64,000 bases of DNA from Bradyrhizobium guangzhouense (lineage in GTDB: Bacteria > Pseudomonadota > Alphaproteobacteria > Rhizobiales > Xanthobacteraceae). The stretch spans positions 5,084,001-5,148,000 of the forward strand of contig NZ_CP030053.1 of assembly GCF_004114955.1 (NCBI RefSeq), given 5' to 3'. Every line of letters starts with the position of its first letter. The first letter of the stretch is position 1. Both the position numbers and the translations under genes were made by a program. A model generated the notes under the pieces. The model searched no databases, was not told the origin of the DNA, and saw nothing but the letters and a program-made list of their open reading frames with translations. Below are positions 16,854 through 24,526 of this stretch, one piece after another.

Positions 16854-18131
16854 ATGACAAAGCACAGCTATATTCCCCGTACGACCAACTACACGCTCAA
16901 TCCGGGCGATGAGCTCAATGACCTCAGGATGTCGGACCAGGTCCGGCCGCTCTACGATCACGTCAAGAAGTTCATCCGCGAGACGGTCGAGCCGATGTCA
17001 ATCGAATTCGCCAAGGCGGGCGAAGGCAAGGAAGATCGCTGGAGCTTCACGCCGAAGCAGCTCGAGGTGCTCGAGGTCGCCAAGAACAAGGCCAAGAAGG
17101 AAGGTCTGTGGAATTTCTTCCTGCCCGATGACGAGACCGGCCAGGGCCTGAAGAACCTCGATTACGCCTATATCGCCGCCGAGCTCGGCAAGAGCCCGCT
17201 GGCGTCGGAGACCATGAACTGCTCGGCGCCCGACACCGGCAACATGGAGGTGCTGGAGCGTGTCGGCACCAAGGAGCAGAAGGAAAAGTGGCTGAAGCCG
17301 CTGATGAACGGCGAGATCCGCTCGGCCTATGTCATGACCGAGCCGAACGTCGCCTCCTCCGACGCCAAGAACATCTCAACGACCGCAAAGCTCGTCGGCG
17401 ACGAATGGGTCATCAACGGCGAGAAGTATTACATCTCCGGCGTCGGCGATCCGCGCTGCAAGATCCTCATCGTGATGGTGAAGACCAATCCGGATGCGGC
17501 GCCGAGCAAGCAGCAGTCGCAGATCCTGGTGCCGCGCGACACCCCCGGCGTCGAGGTGCTCGGCCCCATGTACGTGTTCGGTCAGGACCACGCGCCGCGC
17601 GGCCACATGCACATGCGCTTCAACAATGTGCGCGTGCCCAAGGAGAACATGCTGCTCGGCGAAGGCCGCGGCTTCGAGATCTCGCAACTCCGCCTCGGGC
17701 CCGGCCGCATCCATCATTGCATGCGCACCATCGGCAAGGCCGAGAAGGCGCTCGATTTGATGGTGCAGCGTGGCCTCACCCGCGAAGCTTTCGGCAAGAA
17801 GATCGCCTATCTCGGCGGCAACATGCAGATCATCGCGCAGGCCCGCTGCGAGATCGAGGCGATGCGGCTGATGGTGCTGAAGGCGGCCAAGGCGATGGAC
17901 GTGCTCGGCAACAAGGAGGCCCGCGTCTGGGTCTCCATGGTCAAGGCCATGGTGCCCGAGCGCGCCTGCAAGATCATCGACCAGGCGATCCAGATGCACG
18001 GCGCCACCGGCATCTCGCACTGGACCCCGCTCGCCGAGATGTACCAGGACGTCCGTCACCTCCGCTTTGCGGACGGCCCGGACGAGGTGCACTGGATGGT
18101 GGTGGGCCGCCACGAGCTGAGCATGGCGTAA
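16854..18131 (+). CDS. Acyl-CoA dehydrogenase of the ACAD10/ACAD11 type
   Basis: A 425-residue flavoprotein whose sequence follows the dehydrogenase domain of ACAD10/ACAD11: NCSAPDTGNMEVLERVG, MTEPNVASSDAKNI, LGPGRIHHCMRTIGKAEKAL, GATGIS and LRFADGPDEVHW are all recognisable. These enzymes act together with an APH-fold kinase, which is fused in the vertebrate proteins and separate at 13342-14328 here. In levulinate catabolism the homologue removes phosphate from a 4-phosphoacyl-CoA. The start follows CCCGGGAGGAAC, a strong ribosome-binding site. The link to the kinase is inferred from family and proximity. Confidence 0.9.
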   Translation: MTKHSYIPRTTNYTLNPGDELNDLRMSDQVRPLYDHVKKFIRETVEPMSIEFAKAGEGKEDRWSFTPKQLEVLEVAKNKAKKEGLWNFFLPDDETGQGLKNLDYAYIAAELGKSPLASETMNCSAPDTGNMEVLERVGTKEQKEKWLKPLMNGEIRSAYVMTEPNVASSDAKNISTTAKLVGDEWVINGEKYYISGVGDPRCKILIVMVKTNPDAAPSKQQSQILVPRDTPGVEVLGPMYVFGQDHAPRGHMHMRFNNVRVPKENMLLGEGRGFEISQLRLGPGRIHHCMRTIGKAEKALDLMVQRGLTREAFGKKIAYLGGNMQIIAQARCEIEAMRLMVLKAAKAMDVLGNKEARVWVSMVKAMVPERACKIIDQAIQMHGATGISHWTPLAEMYQDVRHLRFADGPDEVHWMVVGRHELSMA

Positions 18132-18178
18132 GAGACTCTCTCCTCTTCCTCTCCCCGTTCTGAGGAGGAGAGCCCGGA

Positions 18179-18259
18179 TCGTAGGGCGGATTAGCAAGGC
18201 GTAATCCGCCCTTTTTCTTGCGAGATGGCGGATTACGCCTTCGGCTGATCCCCCTACGA
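18179..18259. repeat. Inverted repeat, TCGTAGGG family
   Basis: TCGTAGGGCGGATTAGC (from 18179) faces GGCTGATCCCCCTACGA (ending 18259), with inner GGCGTAATCCGCC and GGCGGATTACGCC as perfect 13-base inverted copies. Related elements with the same CGTAGGG ends occur at 23204-23320 and 44486-44602. It lies between the acyl-CoA dehydrogenase and the flavin-reductase remnant. Confidence 0.82.
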
Positions 18260-18283
18260 AGTCTCCCGGTAATCGGAGCCGCC

Positions 18284-18523
18284 ATGGACTACGCCGCCAG
18301 CGACCTGACGCCACGCGAGCGCTACAAGGTGCTGACCTCCTTCATGCTGCCGCGGCCGATCGCGTGGGTGACCTCGGCGGGACCGACCGGCGTCGTCAAC
18401 GCCGCCCCGTTCAGCTTCTTCAACGCCTTCTGCGAGGATCCGCCGCTGTGCATGTTTGCGGCGAACCGCAAGCCGAACGGCCAGGACAAAGACACCTTCC
18501 TCAACATCCCAAGGGATAGCTGA
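18284..18523 (+). pseudogene. Truncated flavin reductase-domain protein (N-terminal remnant)
   Basis: Seventy-nine residues starting MDYAASDLTPRERY match the N-terminal part of flavin-reductase-like (DIM6/NTAB) proteins, including MLPRPIAWVTS and NAAPFSFFNAF, which line the FMN site. Family members are about 200 residues long. Here the reading frame diverges after KDTFLNI and stops at 18523, and no downstream frame resumes the family sequence. The following gene starts only 17 bases later. A deletion between this gene and the GNAT-GFA gene is the simplest explanation. An FMN-binding function is unlikely. Confidence 0.78.
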
Positions 18524-18539
18524 CACAGGGAGCGAGACG

Positions 18540-19265
18540 ATGCCGGAAACCTTTCACGACAACGAGGAGCGCAGCCGGTTCGAGCTCGATGTCGACGGGC
18601 CCGTTGCCTTCGTCACCTACCGCAAGAGCGACGGCGCGATCACGCTGGTGCACACCGAGGTGCCGCCCGAGCTCGGCGGCCGCGGCGTCGGCTCCAGGCT
18701 CGGCCGCGCCACGCTGGAGGCGGTGCGTGCACAGGGACGCAAGCTTTTCGTCGAATGCGACTTCATCCGCAATTTCATGACCAAGAATCCTGGCTACAAC
18801 GATCTTCTTGCCGAGGGCGAGGACGCGCATGAGCAGCGGCTCGCAAGCTACCGTGGGGGTTGTTTTTGCGGCGCCGTTGAGGTCGAGGTTACGGGCAAGC
18901 CGGTCTTCGCCGGCTATTGCCGCTGCGCCGATTGCCAGGCCTGGTCGGCCGCACCGATCAATGCCTTCAGCTTGTGGAAGTCGGACAGCGTCCGCATCAC
19001 CAATGGAGAAGCGGAGCTCGGGACCTTCAACAAGACCGAGCACTCCTATCGCAAATTCTGCAAGCGCTGCGGCGGCCATGTCATGACCGAGCACCCGCGC
19101 ATGCGGCTGATCGACGTCTATGCCAATCTTTTGAAGGGCTACCAGCACCAGCCGACCCTGCATGCGAACTACGCGAGCAAGATGGTATCGGTGAGGGACG
19201 GCCTGCCGAAATACGCCGATCTGCCGGCGGAGCTGGGTGGATCCGGGGAGATCTTACCGGATTGA
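18540..19265 (+). CDS. Fusion of a NATD1-like N-acetyltransferase domain with a GFA domain
   Basis: A 241-residue two-domain protein. Residues 8-88 match the small NATD1/YjdJ GNAT fold: HTEVPPELGGRGVGSRLG holds the acetyl-CoA loop, followed by CDFIRNFMTKNPGY. Residues 103-230 are a glutathione-dependent formaldehyde-activating (GFA) domain with cysteines GGCFCG (108, 110), CRCADC (127, 129, 132) and CKRCGG (174, 177), which bind zinc in this family. The start at 18540 follows AGGGAGCGAG. The deletion that truncated the flavin reductase ends nearby. No substrate is known for either half. The fusion itself is clear from one uninterrupted frame. Confidence 0.85.
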   Translation: MPETFHDNEERSRFELDVDGPVAFVTYRKSDGAITLVHTEVPPELGGRGVGSRLGRATLEAVRAQGRKLFVECDFIRNFMTKNPGYNDLLAEGEDAHEQRLASYRGGCFCGAVEVEVTGKPVFAGYCRCADCQAWSAAPINAFSLWKSDSVRITNGEAELGTFNKTEHSYRKFCKRCGGHVMTEHPRMRLIDVYANLLKGYQHQPTLHANYASKMVSVRDGLPKYADLPAELGGSGEILPD

Positions 19266-19274
19266 TCGTGCATC

Positions 19275-19300
19275 CTCGCCCCGCTTGCGGGGGGCGAGGC
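19275..19300. terminator. Hairpin between convergent genes
   Basis: CCTCGCCCC (19275-19283) and GGGGCGAGG (19292-19300) form a perfect 9-bp GC-rich stem between the GNAT-GFA gene and yghU, which converge. There is no clear U-tract on either side, so a terminator role is inferred from position. Confidence 0.5.
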
Positions 19301-19315
19301 GAAGGACGCGACCTG

Positions 19316-20188
19316 TTACGTCGCCGGCGCGACCTTGTCCTGCGTCTTGGTCTCGAAATCGGATGCGTCGTGGCGCTCGTGGAGCTGGCTGGCGGGATCG
19401 CCGGAGACGCGGTTGACCATGCGGCCGCGCTTCACGGCCGGACGTTTGGCGATCTCATCGGTCCAGCGCTGCACGTTCTTGTAGTCCTGCACGGACAGGA
19501 ACTCGCCGGCGCCATAGACCAGCCCTTTGGCGAGCGCGCCGTACCACGGCCACACGGCCATGTCGGCGATGGTGTACTCCTTGCCCGCGAGATATTCGTT
19601 ATCGGCAAGGCGCCGGTCGAGCACGTCGAGCTGGCGCTTTACCTCCATCGCGAAGCGATCGATGGCGTATTCGATCTTGAACGGCGCGTAGGCGTAGAAA
19701 TGGCCGAAACCGCCGCCGAGATAAGGCGCGCTGCCCATCTGCCAGAACAGCCAGGACATCGCCTCGGTTCGGGCCTTGATCTCCTTGGGCAGGAAGGCGC
19801 CGAACTTCTCGGCAAGATAGAACAGGATCGAGCCGGATTCGAAGATGCGGATCGGCTCGGGGCCGGAGCGGTCCATCAGCGCTGGGATCTTCGAGTTCGG
19901 GTTGATGTCGACGAAGCCGCTGCCGAACTGGTCGCCATTGCCGATCTTGATGAGCCAGGCGTCGTATTCTGCGCCCTTGTGGCCCAGTGCGAGAAGCTCC
20001 TCCAGCATCACCGTGACCTTCACCCCGTTCGGCGTCGCCAGGGAGTAGAGCTGGAACGGATGCTTGCCGACCGGCAGCTCCTTGTCGTGGGTGGGGCCCG
20101 CGATGGGCCGGTTGATGCTGGCGAACTGACCGCCATTCTCCTTGTTCCAGGTCCAGACTTTGGGCGGCACGTAGGGGGTATCGGTCAT
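19316..20188 (-). CDS. yghU: Glutathione-dependent disulfide-bond oxidoreductase, YghU type
   Basis: A 290-residue glutathione-transferase-fold protein of the YghU/Ure2p-like group, which reduces organic disulfides or peroxides using glutathione. Visible are the family N-terminus (PPKVWTWNKENGGQF, INRPIAG), the thioredoxin half with LYSLATPNGVKVTVMLEE and the glutathione-binding SKIPAL and FESGSILFYLAEK, and the all-helical C-terminal half with YTIADMAVWPWYG. The start is the ATG at 20188-20186. It is monocistronic and convergent with the GNAT-GFA gene, another protein whose family is tied to glutathione; a joint role is only a possibility. Confidence 0.9.
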   Translation of the reverse strand: MTDTPYVPPKVWTWNKENGGQFASINRPIAGPTHDKELPVGKHPFQLYSLATPNGVKVTVMLEELLALGHKGAEYDAWLIKIGNGDQFGSGFVDINPNSKIPALMDRSGPEPIRIFESGSILFYLAEKFGAFLPKEIKARTEAMSWLFWQMGSAPYLGGGFGHFYAYAPFKIEYAIDRFAMEVKRQLDVLDRRLADNEYLAGKEYTIADMAVWPWYGALAKGLVYGAGEFLSVQDYKNVQRWTDEIAKRPAVKRGRMVNRVSGDPASQLHERHDASDFETKTQDKVAPAT

Positions 20189-20504
20189 GCGGGAGCTCCG
20201 GCGAAAGATGCGCCTGCATTAATTAGCCCGCGGATGGCCGATGGCAAGCCCCGCCGGCTCTGCGTCCGGCGCGGGCCTCAGGCCGGCGCCATGCAGACTG
20301 GCCTGTCGCCCGCCGGCGCCGCCGATGATCTGGATCGTTCGTTGACATCTGTTGACGCTCGCGCTTCGCCCACGACGCAACGCCTGCGCGCAAGATGCTC
20401 GCCCAAATCCGGCGTGGCATCATCGGCAACGAAGGGCTGGCGTCGAACGGCCCCTGCAAGGCAAAACAACAAAACAAGAAGAGCAAGGCCGCCGGGAGAG
20501 GACC
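20189..20504. other. 316-base divergent intergenic region
   Basis: Holds the leaders of yghU (leftward) and the nitronate monooxygenase (rightward). I find no convincing gene, repeat or RNA here. TTGACA occurs at 20342-20347 and TTGACG nearby at 20352, but neither has a good -10 at the right distance. The last 45 bases are A/G-rich and carry the GGGAGAGG ribosome-binding site used by the next gene. Confidence 0.5.
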
Positions 20505-21653
20505 ATGAAATCGCCGATCTGCGACATGCTGGGGATCGAGTTCCCGCTGCTCGCTTTCAGCCATTGCCGCGACGTCGTCGCCGCTGTCAGCCGCGCCGGC
20601 GGCTTTGGCGTGCTCGGCGCCACCGTGCACACGCCCGATACGCTCGAGCGCGAGCTCAAATGGATCGACGATCACGTCGATGGCAAGCCTTACGGCATCG
20701 ACGTGCTGATCCCGGAGAACATCTCCACATCGGGCGAGAAGGACGTCACCTGGAAGAGCCTGGAAGCGCGCGTGCCGCTGGAGCATCGCGCCTACACGCG
20801 CGACCTCCTGAAGAAGTACGACATCGAGCTGACGACGACGGAGGTGGACGACAACCAGCCGCAACCGTTCGACGCCGGGACCGCGCTGGAGCTGCTCAAA
20901 GTCTCGTTCAATCATCCGATCCGCCTGATCGCGAATGCGCTCGGCGTGCCGCCGAAGGCGATGATCGAGATGGGCAGAAAGCACAACGTGCCGGTTGCAG
21001 CCCTCGTCGGCGCCAAGGAGCACGCGTTGCGCCAGGTCGCGGCTGGCGTTGATATCCTCGTCGTGCAAGGCACCGAGGCCGGCGGCCATTGCGGCGAGGT
21101 TTCGACCATGGTGCTGGTGCCCGAGGTGATCAAGGCCATCAAGCCGATCCGCGACGTGCCGGTGCTTGCGGCCGGCGGCATCATGACCGGCCGGCAGATG
21201 GCGGCCTGCATGGCGATGGGTGCGGCCGGCGCCTGGACCGGTTCGGTGTGGCTGGCGACCGTCGAATCCGAGACCAGCGAGATCTTTCGCGAGAAGATGA
21301 TCGCGGCCTCGTCGCGCGATGCGATCCGCTCGAAAGGCCGCACCGGCAAGCCGGCGCGGCAGCTCCGCTCGGTCTGGACCGACGCTTGGGACCGCGCGCC
21401 GGAAAGTCCGGGCGCCCTGCCGATGCCGCTTCAAAGCATCATCAGCCGCGACGCCTTCAATTCGATCGACCGGGCGGCGGCCGCCGGCAACGCCAAGGCG
21501 CGAGATCTCGTCAGTTATTTCGTCGGCCAGGGTGTCGGCCTGATCGACAGCGTGAAATCCGCGGGCGCCCTGGTGCAGGAGTTCAAGGAAGAGTTTGCCG
21601 AAGCCGTCGAGCACATCAATGCGCTTGTGGCGGAGAGCGGAGCGAAGCAATGA
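20505..21653 (+). CDS. Nitronate monooxygenase (2-nitropropane dioxygenase family)
   Basis: A 382-residue FMN-dependent TIM-barrel enzyme that oxidises alkyl nitronates or nitroalkanes, or acts as a related flavin oxidoreductase. Visible are the N-terminal ICDMLGIEFPLL, GTEAGGHCGEVSTM (phosphate/FMN loop with the usual catalytic histidine region) and AGGIMTGRQMAACMAMGAAGAWTGS. MKSPICDM at 20505 follows GGGAGAGG. Longer upstream frames are not supported. It is followed 29 bases later by a thiolase-like gene, suggesting one operon. Bradyrhizobium often places such genes among acyl-CoA catabolism genes, so the physiological substrate may not be a nitroalkane. Confidence 0.88.
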   Translation: MKSPICDMLGIEFPLLAFSHCRDVVAAVSRAGGFGVLGATVHTPDTLERELKWIDDHVDGKPYGIDVLIPENISTSGEKDVTWKSLEARVPLEHRAYTRDLLKKYDIELTTTEVDDNQPQPFDAGTALELLKVSFNHPIRLIANALGVPPKAMIEMGRKHNVPVAALVGAKEHALRQVAAGVDILVVQGTEAGGHCGEVSTMVLVPEVIKAIKPIRDVPVLAAGGIMTGRQMAACMAMGAAGAWTGSVWLATVESETSEIFREKMIAASSRDAIRSKGRTGKPARQLRSVWTDAWDRAPESPGALPMPLQSIISRDAFNSIDRAAAAGNAKARDLVSYFVGQGVGLIDSVKSAGALVQEFKEEFAEAVEHINALVAESGAKQ

Positions 21654-21682
21654 CGAAACAACAGAAATCGTGAATCTGGATT

Positions 21683-23200
21683 ATGACTGACAAGAGCCCT
21701 ATCCCCGAAGACCGCATTCCCGTCATCGTCGGCATCGGCGAGATCGTCGACCGCCCCCAGGAGATCACCGAAGGCCTCGAACCGCTCGACCTGCTCGAAC
21801 AGGCGCTCCGACGCGCAGAAGCTGACGCCGGCGCAAAGCTGCTTGGCGAAGTGCAGTCGCTCGACGTCGTCAACTTCCTGAGCTGGCGCTATCGCGATCC
21901 CGAGAAGCTGCTGGCGCAGCGCCTCGGCATCTTACCCGCACATTGCTATTACGGCCCGGTCGGCGGCGAGACCCCGATCCGCTACATCCACGAGGCGGCA
22001 AAGCGCATCGCGCGCGGTGAATGCAACGTGGCTGCGGTCTGCGGCGCCGAGGCGCAATCGACCGTGACGAAAGCCGATCGCGCCGGCGTCAAGCTGCCAT
22101 GGACGCCGTTCGCCCATGATGTCGCGGAGCCCAAGCGCGGCGCGGCATTCCAGAAGCCGCTCGCCATCAAGCTCGGCGTGTTTCGGCCCGTCACGGTCTA
22201 TCCCTTCTATGAGGCCGCCTCCTCCGCGCATTGGGGCCAGACGCCGCACGAGGCGATGGCGGAATCGGGCACGCTGTGGTCGCGCTATTCGGACGCCGCT
22301 GCGCAAAATCCAAATGCCTGGCTGAAAAGGCGCTATGCGGCCGAGGAGATCACGACACCGACAGCGGACAACCGGCTGATCGCCTGGCCCTACAACAAGC
22401 TGATGGTGGCAAACCCCAGCGTCAACATGGGCGGCGCGCTGCTGCTCACCAGCCTTGCCAGGGCACGCGCGCTCGGCATTGCGGAGCAGAAGCTGGTCTA
22501 TCCGCTCGGTGGCGCGTCAGCCGAAGACCCGCCCGACTATCTCGTGCGCGACCAGTTCTTCGAGAGCCATCCGCAGAACGCCGTGCTGAAGGCCGTGATG
22601 GATCTTGCGGGCGGCGACGGCAAGAAGTTCGACGCGATTGAGCTCTATAGCTGCTTTCCCTGCGTTCCGAAGATGGCGCGGCGGACGCTCGGCCTTTCCG
22701 CCGACGTGCAGCCCACCGTGAACGGCGGTCTCACCTTCTTCGGCGCACCGCTCAACACCTACATGACGCATGCAGCTTGCGCGATGGTGCGCCGGATCCG
22801 CGGCGGCGACAAGCTCGGCCTGCTCTACGGCCAGGGCGGTTTTGTTACCAAACATCACGGGCTGGTCGTGGCGAAGGCGCCGCCGCGCGATGCACTCGCG
22901 CAGGAGACGAGCGTGCAAGCGGAAGCCGACCGCAACAAGCGTGCGGTGCCGGAGTTCGTTAACGAGGCCTCAGGCAAGAGCAAGGTCGAGAGCTTTACGG
23001 TGCTCTATGGCCGCGGCGGAGATGTCGAGCACGGCGTGGTGATGCTGCGGACGGAGGATGCCAAGCGTACCCTGGCGCGGATTCCGGCGGGCGACAGTAC
23101 GACGCTGGTACATCTTCTGAACATGGACCGCACGCCGGTCGGCTCACTGGGCGAGATCACCATGGCCGCGGATGGCGTGCCGGAGTGGCGCGTGGCGTGA
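21683..23200 (+). CDS. Thiolase-like protein, type 1 (TLP1-like), probably not a classical thiolase
   Basis: A 505-residue thiolase-fold protein with an extra C-terminal segment (about residues 420-505, starting near KVESFTVLYGRGG) of the kind described for thiolase-like protein type 1. The N-terminal thiolase half ends with VAAVCGAEAQS, where classical enzymes have xLAxGxE. Counting back from that Glu to the usual nucleophile position gives Gly (about residue 95, GPVGGETP) instead of cysteine; Cys88 is seven residues away. The second-half motif GGLTFFGAPLNTYMTHA is present. It is probably co-transcribed with the nitronate monooxygenase. Thiolase activity should not be assumed. Confidence 0.8.
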   Translation: MTDKSPIPEDRIPVIVGIGEIVDRPQEITEGLEPLDLLEQALRRAEADAGAKLLGEVQSLDVVNFLSWRYRDPEKLLAQRLGILPAHCYYGPVGGETPIRYIHEAAKRIARGECNVAAVCGAEAQSTVTKADRAGVKLPWTPFAHDVAEPKRGAAFQKPLAIKLGVFRPVTVYPFYEAASSAHWGQTPHEAMAESGTLWSRYSDAAAQNPNAWLKRRYAAEEITTPTADNRLIAWPYNKLMVANPSVNMGGALLLTSLARARALGIAEQKLVYPLGGASAEDPPDYLVRDQFFESHPQNAVLKAVMDLAGGDGKKFDAIELYSCFPCVPKMARRTLGLSADVQPTVNGGLTFFGAPLNTYMTHAACAMVRRIRGGDKLGLLYGQGGFVTKHHGLVVAKAPPRDALAQETSVQAEADRNKRAVPEFVNEASGKSKVESFTVLYGRGGDVEHGVVMLRTEDAKRTLARIPAGDSTTLVHLLNMDRTPVGSLGEITMAADGVPEWRVA

Positions 23201-23203
23201 TCT

Positions 23204-23320
23204 CGTAGGGTGGATTAGCCGAAGGCGTAACCCACCACTGTTTGTATCCGCTGGGAAAGAAGAGGTGGGTTGCGTCGAGCAGATGCGCTTCGCGCATCTG
23301 CAGGGCTAACCCTCCCTACG
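23204..23320. repeat. Inverted repeat, CGTAGGG family, with internal hairpin
   Basis: CGTAGGGTGGATTAGCC (from 23204) faces GGCTAACCCTCCCTACG (ending 23320). Inner arms GTAACCCACC and GGTGGGTTGC pair, and a separate GCAGATGCGC/GCGCATCTGC hairpin lies near 23279-23301. It is located between the thiolase-like gene and the efflux adaptor, which converge. The element at 44486-44602 shares most of its arms. Confidence 0.82.
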
Positions 23321-23329
23321 GCACTGCGC

Positions 23330-24526
23330 CTAGCTCTTCGGCGGCTGCTTCTCCGACGCGGTGGCCGGCTTGCCGCCGGCACCGACCACACGCACCTGGT
23401 CGCCGTTGGACAGGCCATCCGGCGGGGCAGTGATGACGCGGTCGTCAGGCGCGATGCCCGAGGCGAGTTCGATCTCCTTGCCGAGATCGCGGGCGATGGT
23501 CACGGTCTTGAACTGCACTTTGTCATCGGCTCCGACCGTTGCGACGCGCAGGCCGCTGCCGTTGAAGATCAGGGCGCTGGCGGGAATGCTGAGCGGCGCC
23601 GAGTCGCGCTGCAGGCTGAGCTTCACGCTGGCATAGCCGCCAGGCATCAGCTCGCCAGTGGAGTTGTCGAGGCCGAGTTGCATGCGCGTGGTGCCCGACG
23701 CGACATCGACGGCCTGCGAGGATGCCTCTACCGTGGCCTGAAAAGTCCGGTTTGGATATTCCGGCAGCGAGATGGTGGCCTTGGCGCCGATCTTGATCGC
23801 CGGCACGTAGTTCTGGGGAACGTTGACGTAGACGCGCAGCTTGGTGATGTCGGAGACCACGAACATCGCCGGTCCCGAGCCGCCGCCCGCATTGATCAGC
23901 GCGCCGACGTCGGTGTCACGCGAGGTCACCACCCCGTCGAACGGCACCGTGATTTTCTTGTAGCCGGCGAGCGCCTCGAGCCGTTCGACATTGGCCTGGC
24001 CGGACTTGACCGCCGCGTTCTTGTTGGAGAGATCGGCGGTGCGCTCGTCGATCTCCTGCGCGGAAACGAAGTTGGAGGCGACCAGCGTCTTGCGCCGGTT
24101 CAGCGTGGCCTCTGACAGCCTGGCGCTGGCCTGCTGGCTGGCGAGGTCTGCGCGCGCCTGCAGGAGTTGCTGGTCGAGGTCGGGGGCTTCGATCTCCGCG
24201 ATCACCTGCCCTGCCTTGACCCGCGCGCCGATGTCGGCGCTCCAGCTTTTGAGATAGCCGGAGACACGCGCAAAAATCGGCGCGCGGTAATAGGCTTCCA
24301 GCCGGCCCGGCAGGTCGATGGCGAAATTGAGCGCCTTGGCGTTCGGCAAGGTCACGGCCACGCTGGGAATGGCCTGGTCGTCGGTCCATTCCTTCAGCTT
24401 GGAGTCCTGGTCCTCGCGAGCCCGGATGCCGGTGCCGACCACGAGGCCTGCCGCAATCAGCGCCACCACGCCGAAAATGCCCAGTTTCCGGTGCGACACC
24501 GGGGAGCGGGATTCAGTGGGCGACAT
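23330..24526 (-). CDS. RND efflux periplasmic adaptor subunit
   Basis: A 398-residue membrane-fusion protein that links an RND pump to an outer-membrane channel. It has a short cytoplasmic tail, one N-terminal transmembrane helix (LGIFGVVALIAAGLVVGTG, about residues 16-34), a lipoyl half starting FARVSGYLKSWSADIGARVK, a long alpha-hairpin (about 120-200), the second lipoyl half and a beta-barrel with ITKLRVYVNVPQNY. The start at 24526 (MSPTESRSPV) overlaps the permease stop by 14 bases, so translation is coupled. Ala/Pro-rich C-terminus. No outer-membrane factor or regulator is adjacent, so a shared TolC-like channel is expected. Confidence 0.92.
   Translation of the reverse strand: MSPTESRSPVSHRKLGIFGVVALIAAGLVVGTGIRAREDQDSKLKEWTDDQAIPSVAVTLPNAKALNFAIDLPGRLEAYYRAPIFARVSGYLKSWSADIGARVKAGQVIAEIEAPDLDQQLLQARADLASQQASARLSEATLNRRKTLVASNFVSAQEIDERTADLSNKNAAVKSGQANVERLEALAGYKKITVPFDGVVTSRDTDVGALINAGGGSGPAMFVVSDITKLRVYVNVPQNYVPAIKIGAKATISLPEYPNRTFQATVEASSQAVDVASGTTRMQLGLDNSTGELMPGGYASVKLSLQRDSAPLSIPASALIFNGSGLRVATVGADDKVQFKTVTIARDLGKEIELASGIAPDDRVITAPPDGLSNGDQVRVVGAGGKPATASEKQPPKS

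Noticed and set aside
18917..21052. A 711-codon + strand frame crossing three genes
   Set aside because: It runs through the GNAT-GFA gene in another frame, antisense to yghU, and into the nitronate monooxygenase in another frame, without domain similarity.
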